DNA of 64,000 nucleotides, taken from the NCBI RefSeq assembly GCF_001029445.1, contig NZ_LDOT01000021.1:40238-104237 (forward strand), given 5' to 3'. The DNA is from Photobacterium aquae (GTDB lineage Bacteria; Pseudomonadota; Gammaproteobacteria; Enterobacterales; Vibrionaceae). This document shows positions 34,152-42,995 of the stretch, one piece after another. Position numbers and translations under genes: made by a program. Every line of letters starts with the position of its first letter. Within the stretch, counting starts at the first letter, position 1. Under the pieces are notes generated by a model. That model saw only the letters and a list, made by a program, of their open reading frames with translations. It had not been told where the DNA came from and ran no database searches.

Positions 34152-35498
34152 CTAGAGCAACAACAGTTTGGCTGTGCCTAGGAAAGCAAAGAAGCCGACC
34201 ACGTCGGTGACGGTGGTGAGTACCACAGAGCCAGCAAGGGCCGGGTCGAGGTTGAATTTGTCCAGTGCAACCGGGATTAGTACCCCGAACAGGGCGGCGG
34301 TAATAATATTGATGACAATACCGACCGCGATAACGGCACCGATAATCGGATCTTGGAACCAAAGACCAGCCATCAGGCCTATTAGCACCGCCCAGAGCAC
34401 CCCGTTCAGAAAACCGATACCGCATTCATTGCGTAGCAACGACCAGCGGTTACCGGCGGTGACCTGGTTGAGGGCCATGCCTCGGATCATTAAGGTGAGG
34501 GTTTGGCTACCGGCAATGCCGCCCATTGATGCGACGATTGGCATCAGGATGGCCAGTGCGACAACCTGGGCAATGACATCCTCGAACAGGCTGATGGTCA
34601 TCGAGGCCAGCACTGCAGTGAGCAGGTTGATCCCGAGCCAGACGGCACGCTTCTTGGCACTTTTGGTGATGGGGGCGAATAGGTCATCCTCTTCGCTCAT
34701 ACCGGCGTTGGCCATCAGAGTGCTTTCGTAGTTTTCCCGCATTAGCTCAAGGGCCAGATGAAGGTCAATATCGCCGACAATCGCATGGTTTTCATCGACG
34801 ATTGGCAGACTGAAGCGCTGGCTGTGTTCAATCGCCTCGACTGCCTCGGTCAACGAGGCATCGTCTTCTAGCACCGGGCAATCGGTATCGGCGAGGGAGC
34901 TCAGTTTGTCGAGCGGTTCGGCTTCCATCAATTGCTGGTAGTTGACGGCCCCGACGAACCGTTTGCTACGGGTAACCACATAAATCGGTGCCGGGTAGTG
35001 GTAGCCGTAGCGTTCGAGCAGGACCTTGGCTCGTTTTACAGAGATACCCTGCGGCAGTGAAATCACCTTGGGATTGGCATAACGGCCGATCTCTTCATCG
35101 CTGTATTGGTTGGCGCGATCAAATAGCTCGAGATCTTCTTTGCTGAGCATTTCGATAGCGCGGTCGATGATCTCCTCGGGCAATGAGTCGGCCCACTCGA
35201 TCAGCGAAAGGTTGTCGATTTTTGCCAGTACCAGATTCAGCTCGGCTTCACTGAGTGATTGGATCACCCATTCTCGGGTGTCGGCGCGCATCGCTGTCAG
35301 GACATCGACGTGATCGTTGAGGGGAAGCTGGCGCCATAGTTCCATACGCTGGTCAAGCGGCAGGGCTTCGAGCAAGGTGGCGAACGAACCGGCTTCGAGT
35401 TGTTGTATTTCCGGTTCGTTGAAAATCAGTCGCTGTTCGTCAACGTCGGCTGACGATATACGTTCAATGAGAAGGCTTAAATCTAAAGTGTGGCTCAT
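34152..35498 (-). CDS. mgtE: Magnesium transporter
   Basis: 448 residues, AAGGA upstream. Layout of MgtE: an acidic helical N domain (residues ~1-130), two CBS domains (~130-255) and five membrane helices (~275-445). The pore signature PIVASMGGIAGSQTLTLMIRG and the conserved NxxxA helix GIVINIITAALFGVLIP are present. MgtE is an inner-membrane Mg2+ channel closed by Mg2+ binding between the N and CBS domains. Acidic residues expected at that interface (EEDDLFAPI linker) are seen. Monocistronic. Confidence 0.94.
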   Translation of the reverse strand: MSHTLDLSLLIERISSADVDEQRLIFNEPEIQQLEAGSFATLLEALPLDQRMELWRQLPLNDHVDVLTAMRADTREWVIQSLSEAELNLVLAKIDNLSLIEWADSLPEEIIDRAIEMLSKEDLELFDRANQYSDEEIGRYANPKVISLPQGISVKRAKVLLERYGYHYPAPIYVVTRSKRFVGAVNYQQLMEAEPLDKLSSLADTDCPVLEDDASLTEAVEAIEHSQRFSLPIVDENHAIVGDIDLHLALELMRENYESTLMANAGMSEEDDLFAPITKSAKKRAVWLGINLLTAVLASMTISLFEDVIAQVVALAILMPIVASMGGIAGSQTLTLMIRGMALNQVTAGNRWSLLRNECGIGFLNGVLWAVLIGLMAGLWFQDPIIGAVIAVGIVINIITAALFGVLIPVALDKFNLDPALAGSVVLTTVTDVVGFFAFLGTAKLLLL

Positions 35499-35799
35499 GC
35501 ATGTATCCTTGTCGCCATCTGTTCCTGGCGGCCGAGCGGGTCTGTGCGTATTAATTTGTTATTGTGCGGTGGGCGATGATTGCCCGGCGCCTACCATACC
35601 ATTTTGATAGGGTTTTTATGACTGTTTCTGAAGGTATTTCTTTGTCTTGGTTGGAATTTACCGTGGATATTCATATAAAGCACTTTACGAGCAGGGTGAA
35701 GCAGTTATCATGTCGGCGTGGGTGTATTTAGCCTTAAATTTTTATAAATCATTCGTTTACGGTATAAATCACCGCTGATTGATAAAGCAGGAAAGGAAA
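35499..35799. other. Divergent intergenic region
   Basis: About 300 bases between mgtE and the lipoprotein gene. It should hold both promoters; I identify no operator or leader structure. Confidence 0.4.
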
Positions 35800-36576
35800 A
35801 TGACAATGAAGTTAACCAAAGGTGTTTTGGTTTTGGCTGGTTTGGCGTTGCTGGCTGGATGTGAAGAAGAAGAAACAGAAGTGATTGAACCGGTAAATAT
35901 CCGTGGCTATATCCAGAAGACGAATATCGACAAGGGTTTTGTTGAGGTCTACCCGGATCGCCAGCCTGCAGGGACAACGGTACGGTTTGATATTTCGTCA
36001 AAAATTCCTGTTTACTTTGTGAAAAACGGTGGGGGCGAGGTTCCTCTACCGATTAAAGATGGCGTCAGCCAGATGAAAGGCCTGTTAGGTGGGGTTTTCT
36101 CTGAGTTTACCGTGATTGATGACGATATCTCATATTTTCGGGATCCGGCCAAGCCGGGTAACCAGAATGACTGGCAACAGTCGAGCAAGCTGAACCAGTT
36201 CTATGCCAAACATGGTATCGAATATGGGTTGGTATTCGCCGAAGGGACGGCTTTTTGGGATCCTGAAATGGAAAGCGATCCTGAAAAAATGTGTGCCAAT
36301 GCCTCTTCCGCACCTTATAACGGCGGCCTGTCCATTGAGATTGACCCGAATACCGGCTTGTTCAGCACCGATCATGTCGCTTGGGTAAATTTGGGCAATG
36401 GTCAGTGCGAGTGGGACTCCGATATTGTGATCCATGAGATGGCCCACAACCTCGGCCTGTTCAACCACTTTGAGCCCTACTACGGCAAATGGTCAACAGC
36501 GGCCGAGCAGGTGATTCGGAACCTTTACAGCAACCCGGCGGGCCTGACACCGGAAAATATGCTGATCGTCGAATAA
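35800..36576 (+). CDS. Lipoprotein metalloprotease-like protein
   Basis: 258 residues from ATG 35800 (AGGAAAGGAA upstream; a second ATG follows two codons later). Lipoprotein signal with LLAGC, cysteine 21, followed by EEEE. Near the C terminus the zinc motif HEMAHNLGLFNH spans residues 212-223: His212, Glu213 and His216 as in zincins, Gly219 as in metzincins, but Asn222 at the third-ligand position with His223 one place later. A YYGKWS segment follows and could supply the Met-turn region, though no clear Met is seen. Probably an envelope or surface peptidase; substrate unknown. A terminator follows. Confidence 0.65.
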   Translation: MTMKLTKGVLVLAGLALLAGCEEEETEVIEPVNIRGYIQKTNIDKGFVEVYPDRQPAGTTVRFDISSKIPVYFVKNGGGEVPLPIKDGVSQMKGLLGGVFSEFTVIDDDISYFRDPAKPGNQNDWQQSSKLNQFYAKHGIEYGLVFAEGTAFWDPEMESDPEKMCANASSAPYNGGLSIEIDPNTGLFSTDHVAWVNLGNGQCEWDSDIVIHEMAHNLGLFNHFEPYYGKWSTAAEQVIRNLYSNPAGLTPENMLIVE

Positions 36577-36601
36577 TCGCGTGAGGCAAATAGGGTAATA
36601 A

Positions 36602-36630
36602 AGAAACGGTGCAGTGATGCACCGTTTTTT
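36602..36630 (+). terminator. Terminator of the lipoprotein gene
   Basis: A 10-bp stem (36604-36613 with 36618-36627) with a GTGA loop, ending in six T. Confidence 0.9.
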
Positions 36631-36767
36631 GATCATGCTGGGATCCTTTTCGGGTACTCACTATTTATGTTTGGCTTCGTGGGGCTATTTTACGTAAAAA
36701 TATCAAGAATAAATCGGTGTTGGCACCCAGTTGTGACGTTGTCACCTAAAATGATTGTATATCTCAT

Positions 36768-36794
36768 ATAAAACACCCCGCGTTAAGCGGGGTG
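36768..36794 (-). terminator. Terminator of the permease gene
   Basis: An 8-bp GC stem (36774-36781 with 36787-36794) followed on the minus strand by TTTTATA. Confidence 0.8.
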
Positions 36795-36814
36795 CTGTTA
36801 TTTGGCGGTGTTTT

Positions 36815-37900
36815 TTAGCCGAACATCAGGGTGTAGAGGTAACCCGCACCGATGGCCATGCCCAGAATCACGGCCAGGAAGGCGGCAATCATTTGGTTTT
36901 TGAAAATTGATTTCAGCAAAATCACCTCTGTCAGACTGGCTCCTGCGCTGCCGATGATCAGTGCCATTACCGATCCCATTGCCATTCCTTTCTTTACAAG
37001 TGCCGCACTTAGCGGGATCACTGCCTCTGCTCGGATATAGAGCGGAATACCGATAACCGCCGCAACAGGAATCGCATACCAGCTGGCGTTACCTGCGTAT
37101 TTGGCAATCAGATCCGTTGGAATAAAGCCGTAGATGAACGAGCCGATTGCAATGCCCATTAGCAGGTAGGGCAAAACTTGTTTGAAGTCTTTCCACGTTG
37201 CCCGCCAGATCCGCAGCCAGCGGCTCTCCTCTTTTACATTGACGCTGCTTGTATCACAGCATGCCGTAGCTGCTGGGGCAGCTGTTGTGCAGCATGATAC
37301 TGGTGATGCAGATGAGATGGTTGCCTGTGCCAACGCCATGTCAGGTTTTGGGCTGCAGCAGCTGCCAGTATCTACAGGGGCTTTGGTAACGGGTTTCTGC
37401 TTGCTATCACCACAGGTGCTACCGCAGCTTGAGGCCGAACCGGACTCATAGGCTTCCTTGCGGACGTAGCGTTCAAAGCCGAGTTTTTCGAGCACGAAAC
37501 CAGCTGATACGGAAACCAACAGGGCAACCAGGAAATAGAATACGGCGACCTTAACGCCAAAGGTGATGACAAACAGGCCAATGATCACTGGGTTGAGCAG
37601 TGGGCTGGCAAATAAGAACACCAACATCGGGCCGAATCCAGCCCGGGCGCGCAACAAGCCTTTGAGGAAAGGGATGGTCGAGCACGAACAAAATGGTGTG
37701 ATGGCACCGAGTAGGGCGGCAACAATATAGCCTTTGCCTTTTTTCGAACTCAGGATTGACTGGATTTTCTCGGGTGTCAGAAATTCCTGTAATACGCCAA
37801 CCAGATAGCTGATGGCGAGGAAGAGAACGGTAAGCTCGGCCGCAAGAAACAGAAACATATCGGCTGCTTCTTTGAACATGGTAGTCATATCAGGGCTCAT
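36815..37900 (-). CDS. Permease of the ArsP/DUF318 family with Cys-rich loop
   Basis: 361 residues, AGGAAA upstream. About eight to ten membrane helices in two halves. The family motif TPFCSCSTIPFLKG (Cys71 and Cys73) lies in the first half and PLYIRAEAVIPLSAAL in the second. ArsP members export trivalent organoarsenicals such as roxarsone(III) and methylarsenite using paired cysteines. The central cytoplasmic loop (residues ~150-225) is unusually rich in cysteine pairs (SSCGSTCG, GSCCS, VSCCT, TACCD) and may bind a thiophilic metal or metalloid. Two palindromes upstream suggest control by a metal-responsive repressor that is not encoded here. Confidence 0.75.
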   Translation of the reverse strand: MSPDMTTMFKEAADMFLFLAAELTVLFLAISYLVGVLQEFLTPEKIQSILSSKKGKGYIVAALLGAITPFCSCSTIPFLKGLLRARAGFGPMLVFLFASPLLNPVIIGLFVITFGVKVAVFYFLVALLVSVSAGFVLEKLGFERYVRKEAYESGSASSCGSTCGDSKQKPVTKAPVDTGSCCSPKPDMALAQATISSASPVSCCTTAAPAATACCDTSSVNVKEESRWLRIWRATWKDFKQVLPYLLMGIAIGSFIYGFIPTDLIAKYAGNASWYAIPVAAVIGIPLYIRAEAVIPLSAALVKKGMAMGSVMALIIGSAGASLTEVILLKSIFKNQMIAAFLAVILGMAIGAGYLYTLMFG

Positions 37901-37920
37901 TGGGATTTCCTATAACTAAT

Positions 37921-37940
37921 ATTTCGATATGTGTCGAAAT
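37921..37940 (-). promoter_or_regulatory. Operator palindrome 1 upstream of the permease
   Basis: ATTTCGATATGTGTCGAAAT, an interrupted palindrome with TTTCGA half-sites, about 20 bases before the start codon. Confidence 0.65.
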
Positions 37941-37972
37941 ATAAGCCCGAGCTTCTTTGTCGTCAAATATTA

Positions 37973-37992
37973 ATTTCGATAAAAATCGAAAT
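37973..37992 (-). promoter_or_regulatory. Operator palindrome 2 upstream of the permease
   Basis: ATTTCGATAAAAATCGAAAT, same half-sites as palindrome 1 and 52 bases (about five helical turns) away. Two matched sites suggest one dimeric repressor, perhaps ArsR-like. Confidence 0.65.
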
Positions 37993-38120
37993 GTCTGCCA
38001 ATTTAAGAGTATCAATTTGAAATATAAGGCATTAAATTTTTACCCTGACAGCAGGGATGGGGGGCGTGGATCAAAGATAAAGTGATTGCGTGCAGAGTGT
38101 GGTTGAGCTGAGAAAAAGGC

Positions 38121-38150
38121 AAAAAAAACCTCACCCGGAGAGGGGTGAGG
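38121..38150 (-). terminator. Strong orphan terminator
   Basis: An 8-bp stem (38129-38136 with 38143-38150) followed on the minus strand by eight T. It lies 165 bases beyond the adiA-type gene, which already has its own hairpin, so it may end a small RNA or back up termination. Confidence 0.85.
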
Positions 38151-38282
38151 CGTGTGAAGCTACATGACTGGTGAAGGTAATCGGTACGTATACCCAATTT
38201 CATTTAGCATGCCGACAACAAAGATAGTGGAAATACAATAACCCCAAGGGGTTTAAGAGAGATTAGATCATCGTTAGGTCAG

Positions 38283-38305
38283 GCTCCCCGCCGAAAGCGG
38301 GGAGC
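38283..38305 (-). terminator. Hairpin after the arginine decarboxylase gene
   Basis: A perfect 9-bp GC-rich stem (38283-38291 with 38297-38305) with a stable loop just after the stop. The U-tract is missing. Confidence 0.6.
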
Positions 38306-38313
38306 AGTCGTCT

Positions 38314-40611
38314 TTACAGGGCAGACTCTTTGATACAAAGAACGTGGTATTTACCGCCTTCTTTCTCAGCCCCTTCGGTTTCGTGTTCGAAGCCAGGGAA
38401 TTCGTCATCCCATGCTTCCAGTGCTTTCAGGTACTTGATCTGGGCACTGTTTTCGCTACCGAAGTTCTCACCGCCCATTAGCATTGGGATGCCTGGTGGG
38501 TAAGGGATCACAGAGTGCGCTGCAACGCGGCCTTCAAGCTTATCCGAGGCAACCATCTCTACGTCACCGGCAACAATGTGCTGGTAGGCTGTACGAGGTT
38601 TCAACTCGATTTCCGGTAGGCTTGAGTACGCTTCGTTCAATACCTGAGCAGGGTTGTGACGAACAAGGTATTGGAACATACGGTCACCAAGGTCACGCAG
38701 GCCTAGGCCTTTGTAAACTTCCGGAGCGCTCTCTACCAATTCAGGCAGGATGGTTTCCAAAGAAGCATTGGCATCGTAGTGACGCTTGAACGATAGCAGG
38801 GTGTTAACCAGTGTATCGCGCTTACCTTTGGTGATACCCATTGAGAACAGGAACATTACCTGGAAGTCAGTGGTACGGGTCGGAACGATACCGAAACGGC
38901 CAAGGTAGGCACTTACTAGCGCCGCAGGTACACCTTTGTCAAGGAACTGACCTTTGTCATCTAGGCCTGGAGTTAGCAGGCTGACTTTGATTGGGTCAAG
39001 CATACACCAGTTGTCGTCGACATGGTCGAAGCCGTGCCACTGGTCGCCAGGGTGTAGCTTCCAGTTGTCCTGTACGGTCATTAGCGATTCAACAGAGGCG
39101 TCTTCGAACTTCACTTTCTCGCCGTTGGTTTCGGTAACGATTTCCGCGTTCCACGGCTTGAAGAACCAGTCACCGTCGGTTGTGTAGTCGTTGAACAGCT
39201 TACGAACGTTTTGGCGGAAGATAACAGCCTCGCGGATCACTTCGCTGGTCAGGGACAGGCCGCTCTGGCCTTTCATCATATTGGCAGCTACGTCGTTAGA
39301 TGCACAGATCGCATATAGCGGCGATGTTGAGGTGTGCATCATGTACGCTTGGTTGAAGCGGTCGAAGTCGATAGCGTCTTCACCGTTGCGCACGTGGATG
39401 TAAGATGCCTGAGACAGTGCGTTCAGGAGCTTGTGTGTTGAGTGCGTTGCAAATACGGTTGGGCCTTGGTGGTCAGAGGCGTCACCGCGCATTGCGAAGT
39501 GTCCTTTGTAAATCGGGTTGAAGCGAGCGTAACCGAACCATGCTTCATCCATGTGGATGCGGTTTGAGCTTTCGGAAAGCAGTGATTCTGCGTGTTCTGA
39601 GTTGTAGCACATACCGTCGTAGGTACAGTTGGTCACAACGGCGTAGCGAGGTGATTTGCCAGCAAAGTCTTTGGTCAGCTTGCCTTCGGCAATGCGCTGT
39701 TCGATAGACGCAGCTGCCATGGTTGATTTGCTGATTGGGCCGATAATGCCGTAGCAGTTGCGGCTTGGTGTCATGTAAACAGGGCGGGCACCGGTCAGGA
39801 TCAGGCCTTGCTCGATTGATTTGTGGCAGTTACGGTCGATGATGGCGATATCATCGTCTTTCAGACACGCCTGCATGATAGTACGGTTAGAACCAGAGGT
39901 ACCGACAATACCTGAGTATGACTGGTGAGCGCCGAAGATCTTGGCAGCTTCAGTTTCGCTGTCTTTGAATGCGCCGGTGTGGTCAAGCAGGGAGCCTAGC
40001 GAGGCACGTTCAATACCCATATCTGAGCGGAACAGATTTTCGCCGTAGAACTGGTAGAACTGGTTGCCTGCTGGTGTTTTGGTAAAACCGATACCGCCTT
40101 GGTGGCCAGGTGCTGACCATGAATATTCATGAACGTCGTTGTACTGCATCATGGCTTTCATTAGCGGCGGCAGAACTTGTTCGCGGTAGCGTTTCATCGC
40201 GGCAACAATACGGCCGGCAACGAAATCAGCGGTGTCTTCCAGTACGGAGTAACATTCGTCAACACGTTCCATCAGTTTGCGGTTGGCAAGGATGGATGTG
40301 CGCTCGCGTTCAGCTAGCAGGAATACAGGTACTTCTGGCTGGCGGTCTTGCAGGCTGGTTAGAAGATCGATTTCGTCATTGGACTGAAGGATTTGCTCTT
40401 CAGATTTGTCTAGGGTCAAAACCAGGCTGTCAATTTGAGTCGCCATAATCACAGCTTTTGCATCTTCGTATGACGTTGCTGAGATAATTTCAATTGAACG
40501 GTCAGTTAACTCATCGATAAGGGTACGTGTTGTACGACCGGCATAGCTGCTCGCATCGATGCTTTGCGGCTCTACAACCAGAGTGCGCATTTTGCTGAAG
40601 TTGTTGCTCAT
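38314..40611 (-). CDS. adiA: Biodegradative-type arginine decarboxylase
   Basis: 765 residues, fold-type I PLP decarboxylase. It has the N-terminal wing domain (residues ~1-140), then the PLP domain with HEYSWSAPGHQGG, the GTSGSNRTIMQAC segment, HMDEAWFGYARFNP, and FATHSTHKLLNALSQ with the PLP lysine Lys394. These segments follow E. coli AdiA closely and differ clearly from SpeF, LdcC and CadA (for example SSSN for GSNR). AdiA turns arginine into agmatine and CO2 and consumes a proton, protecting cells in acid. The PotE-type antiporter gene lies upstream on the same strand. Enzyme specificity for arginine is inferred from similarity. Confidence 0.85.
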   Translation of the reverse strand: MSNNFSKMRTLVVEPQSIDASSYAGRTTRTLIDELTDRSIEIISATSYEDAKAVIMATQIDSLVLTLDKSEEQILQSNDEIDLLTSLQDRQPEVPVFLLAERERTSILANRKLMERVDECYSVLEDTADFVAGRIVAAMKRYREQVLPPLMKAMMQYNDVHEYSWSAPGHQGGIGFTKTPAGNQFYQFYGENLFRSDMGIERASLGSLLDHTGAFKDSETEAAKIFGAHQSYSGIVGTSGSNRTIMQACLKDDDIAIIDRNCHKSIEQGLILTGARPVYMTPSRNCYGIIGPISKSTMAAASIEQRIAEGKLTKDFAGKSPRYAVVTNCTYDGMCYNSEHAESLLSESSNRIHMDEAWFGYARFNPIYKGHFAMRGDASDHQGPTVFATHSTHKLLNALSQASYIHVRNGEDAIDFDRFNQAYMMHTSTSPLYAICASNDVAANMMKGQSGLSLTSEVIREAVIFRQNVRKLFNDYTTDGDWFFKPWNAEIVTETNGEKVKFEDASVESLMTVQDNWKLHPGDQWHGFDHVDDNWCMLDPIKVSLLTPGLDDKGQFLDKGVPAALVSAYLGRFGIVPTRTTDFQVMFLFSMGITKGKRDTLVNTLLSFKRHYDANASLETILPELVESAPEVYKGLGLRDLGDRMFQYLVRHNPAQVLNEAYSSLPEIELKPRTAYQHIVAGDVEMVASDKLEGRVAAHSVIPYPPGIPMLMGGENFGSENSAQIKYLKALEAWDDEFPGFEHETEGAEKEGGKYHVLCIKESAL

Positions 40612-40726
40612 AATAATTACCTAATAAATCTTATGCAGGTTGTGCTAGGTTAATTTCAGCGTCAACTTGGATGGTCTTAATAATTACATTTAAGAGACCA
40701 GGCAGTGTGTTAACGTAATTTTGTTG

Positions 40727-40763
40727 CGGGTTATTTATTTTATTACCCTCAATAAATAACCCG
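40727..40763 (-). promoter_or_regulatory. Intercistronic hairpin, antiporter/decarboxylase
   Basis: A perfect 13-bp stem (40727-40739 with 40751-40763) with an 11-base loop in the 225-base gap. There is no U-tract; a processing or stability element is more likely than a terminator. Confidence 0.6.
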
Positions 40764-40836
40764 ACTTATTTTGTATAGGACTAAATAATAGTTTCTAGAT
40801 TAACAAGAGATAATGTTGGCTAAATTTACTTATCAA

Positions 40837-42159
40837 TTATGCTTCTGCTTCTTTGTTTACATCTCGTGCCGCAATAAAGCCATAGAAGATATAACCAAAT
40901 AGAGTCAGGATAGTACCGCCGAATACTGCATCTGCACCACAGGCGTACACACCGTAAATACTGTAAACAACACCCAAAGTACCTACTGTTGCACCCAGTT
41001 TATATTGAGATGGGCTGACTTTATTTTTACGCAACATGACTTCAAGGCCAGTCATAGACAGAATATAAGGAACCATGTTCACGAATACCGCCAAGTTCAA
41101 GAGTGCGTTGAACTGATTAACCAAGTTAGGCGAGATAGTCATCATAGCCAGCAGTAGCTCGGCCACAAGCATAATGGCCATACCAGCAACGGGTGCGCCG
41201 TATTTGTTGGTTTTTGCAAAAATCTGAGGGAACAGATTTGATTCAGCAGCCGCTTTCGATACTTGTGAGTTAGTGAACTGCCAGCCTAATAGCGAACCAA
41301 TACAAGCGATTACGGCTGCTAGTGTTACGATATTACCGACAGTTGGGTTGAACATGTGGCTGAACACTAGGCCAAATGGGGCGGTTGAGTTAGCCAGTTC
41401 GGCGTTAGGGATAATACCCTGAATTACAGTGGTAGACAGAATGTAAACCACGGCCGCGAAACCTGTGCCGAACAGTACGGCTAGCGGTACGTTGCGCTCT
41501 GGGTTTTCTACTGCATCGGAGTTAGCGCCAGCAGACTCAATTCCCAAAAATGCCCATAAAGTCAATGCGATGCCAGCTGATACTGAGTGCATTGTTGTAT
41601 CGTGGTGCGGGTTCCATGCTGCCATGAAAGTTTGTGGATCGAACCACCACCAGCCAAGTACGGATAGGCCTAGAACGGGTAGGATAATACCCCATACCGT
41701 AACCGATGAGATCTGGCCGGTAATCTTAGGACCGCCGATGTTGGCAACCATCGTCAAGACAAGGATGGAAACAACACCGTAGAAGGTGTGCATCGGTGTA
41801 TCAAGCCACGGAAAGAAAGGTTTGATATAACCAACAGCCGAAACGGCAATGGCTACACAGCTAATTACCAAACATACGTAGTATGTGTAAGAGGCAATGA
41901 AAAAGGATGATTTACCGTGAGCTTCTTCTGAATAAGCGGACATGCCGCCAGAGCGTTTACAAAAAGCACCGCATTTAGCAAAGGTATAAGCAATACACAT
42001 TGCACCCAGCGCAGTTACGACCCATGATAATAATGATATTGTTCCGACTTGGGCCAAACTAGCGGGTAGCATAATAATACCCGAGCCCATCATGTTAACG
42101 GCAACCAAAACGGTTAAGCCGACTAATCCCATTTTTTTACTACTTGCATCGGAAGACAT
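40837..42159 (-). CDS. PotE-like amino acid/amine antiporter
   Basis: 440 residues, APC superfamily with about twelve helices. The N terminus (KMGLVGLTVLVAVNMMGSGIIMLP), ANIGGPKITGQISSVTVWG, WNPHH and GIESAGANSDAVENPERNVP follow E. coli PotE, the putrescine/ornithine antiporter, much more closely than AdiC or CadB. Position upstream of an AdiA-type decarboxylase suggests it exchanges arginine for agmatine in vivo, which would be a changed specificity, or that the system also handles ornithine. It has a long AT-rich leader with a perfect palindrome. Confidence 0.82.
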   Translation of the reverse strand: MSSDASSKKMGLVGLTVLVAVNMMGSGIIMLPASLAQVGTISLLSWVVTALGAMCIAYTFAKCGAFCKRSGGMSAYSEEAHGKSSFFIASYTYYVCLVISCVAIAVSAVGYIKPFFPWLDTPMHTFYGVVSILVLTMVANIGGPKITGQISSVTVWGIILPVLGLSVLGWWWFDPQTFMAAWNPHHDTTMHSVSAGIALTLWAFLGIESAGANSDAVENPERNVPLAVLFGTGFAAVVYILSTTVIQGIIPNAELANSTAPFGLVFSHMFNPTVGNIVTLAAVIACIGSLLGWQFTNSQVSKAAAESNLFPQIFAKTNKYGAPVAGMAIMLVAELLLAMMTISPNLVNQFNALLNLAVFVNMVPYILSMTGLEVMLRKNKVSPSQYKLGATVGTLGVVYSIYGVYACGADAVFGGTILTLFGYIFYGFIAARDVNKEAEA

Positions 42160-42196
42160 ATATTTACCCTCAATTCAGATGCGAAAGAATAACTTC

Positions 42197-42236
42197 TTAT
42201 TCAATTAAGAATATAAGTTTATTCTTAATTGAATAA
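42197..42236 (-). promoter_or_regulatory. Perfect 17-bp inverted repeat in the antiporter leader
   Basis: Arms 42197-42213 and 42220-42236 pair perfectly around TAAGTT, 38 bases before the antiporter start. Either an operator for a dimeric activator/repressor or an RNA hairpin near the ribosome site. Confidence 0.75.
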
Positions 42237-42557
42237 CCGGTTCCTTGGTGAACTGTCGATAAAGATCAGAATTTAAATATTATTTAGAAATCAATAATAG
42301 CTAATATGTTCTTGTGGCAGTTTATCCATTAACAAATAGTCATACGTTATTAAGACTCTATTCATTAATTATTTTTGATGTCGTTTGGAAAAGAAGTTCC
42401 GAAGCGATGGCGGCTATATTAATTCAAATTTGAAATGAAAAAACACTAAAAATGGAATCACTCATTGCACAAATCAGGGCGAATAGAGGAAAAATAAATA
42501 ATCATTCCTTTTGTTATACAAATACCTTGTAGGTATAAATTGACCCTGTTTACTCCG

Positions 42558-42573
42558 TGTGATCTTGGTCACA
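42558..42573 (-). promoter_or_regulatory. CRP binding site
   Basis: TGTGATCTTGGTCACA contains both consensus half-sites TGTGA and TCACA with the correct six-base spacer. It lies ~400 bases upstream of the antiporter gene; a TATAAC-like -10 follows on the minus strand near 42510. Confidence 0.7.
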
Positions 42574-42968
42574 CATTTCATACTATCAAATACTTAGCGT
42601 GATAAAGTGGCGGTAAATGGGCTTGGCAAACCGTGAAGTGCAACGTTTTCGTGCTTGAATAATGCGAGATACTTATGCATTTATCTCGCAGATAAATGTC
42701 TAAATTTTTTTCACGATTTATGCGTTTTTTTTCGTGTGAGCGACGAAAAAATGGTTGCTGATAGAGGTTGTAGGCAAAAAAGTGCGTTGAATGGGCTTGT
42801 TTTTGCCTGTTTTTTAACCGCCAAAGGAAAGGTGTGCATAGAATTGTGCATAGTATTGGCGCTAATGGTCTGAATAGAAGGTGAGCATTTGCTGGGTGAT
42901 ATGTTCATTTTGGGCGATATAGGCACCGCGCATGCTCTTTAGGGATGTCGAGGTGGGCGTATGGTTTT

Positions 42969-42990
42969 GCCCGTTACGCCAGTAACGGGC
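42969..42990 (-). other. Hairpin after rimK
   Basis: A perfect 9-bp stem (42969-42977 with 42982-42990) right after the rimK stop, without a U-tract on the minus strand. Confidence 0.6.
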
Positions 42991-42995
42991 ACACC

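Larger units (their letters stand above)
42160..42968. other. Long AT-rich leader/intergenic region upstream of the antiporter
   Basis: About 800 bases with no convincing gene. It holds the perfect palindrome at 42197-42236 and a CRP-type site at 42558-42573. A 72-codon frame at 42655-42873 (TTG start, no ribosome site) is not accepted. Confidence 0.6.

Noticed and set aside
34168..34731. 187-codon frame antisense to mgtE
   Set aside because: Shadow of the mgtE membrane domain; no independent signals.
42655..42873. 72-codon plus-strand frame in the AT-rich region
   Set aside because: TTG start without a ribosome site, Cys/Phe-rich composition typical of AT-rich non-coding DNA, and no terminator or promoter fitting it.
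42969..42990. Called as rimK terminator
   Set aside because: The stem is perfect but the minus-strand sequence after it is A-rich, so it is listed only as a hairpin.
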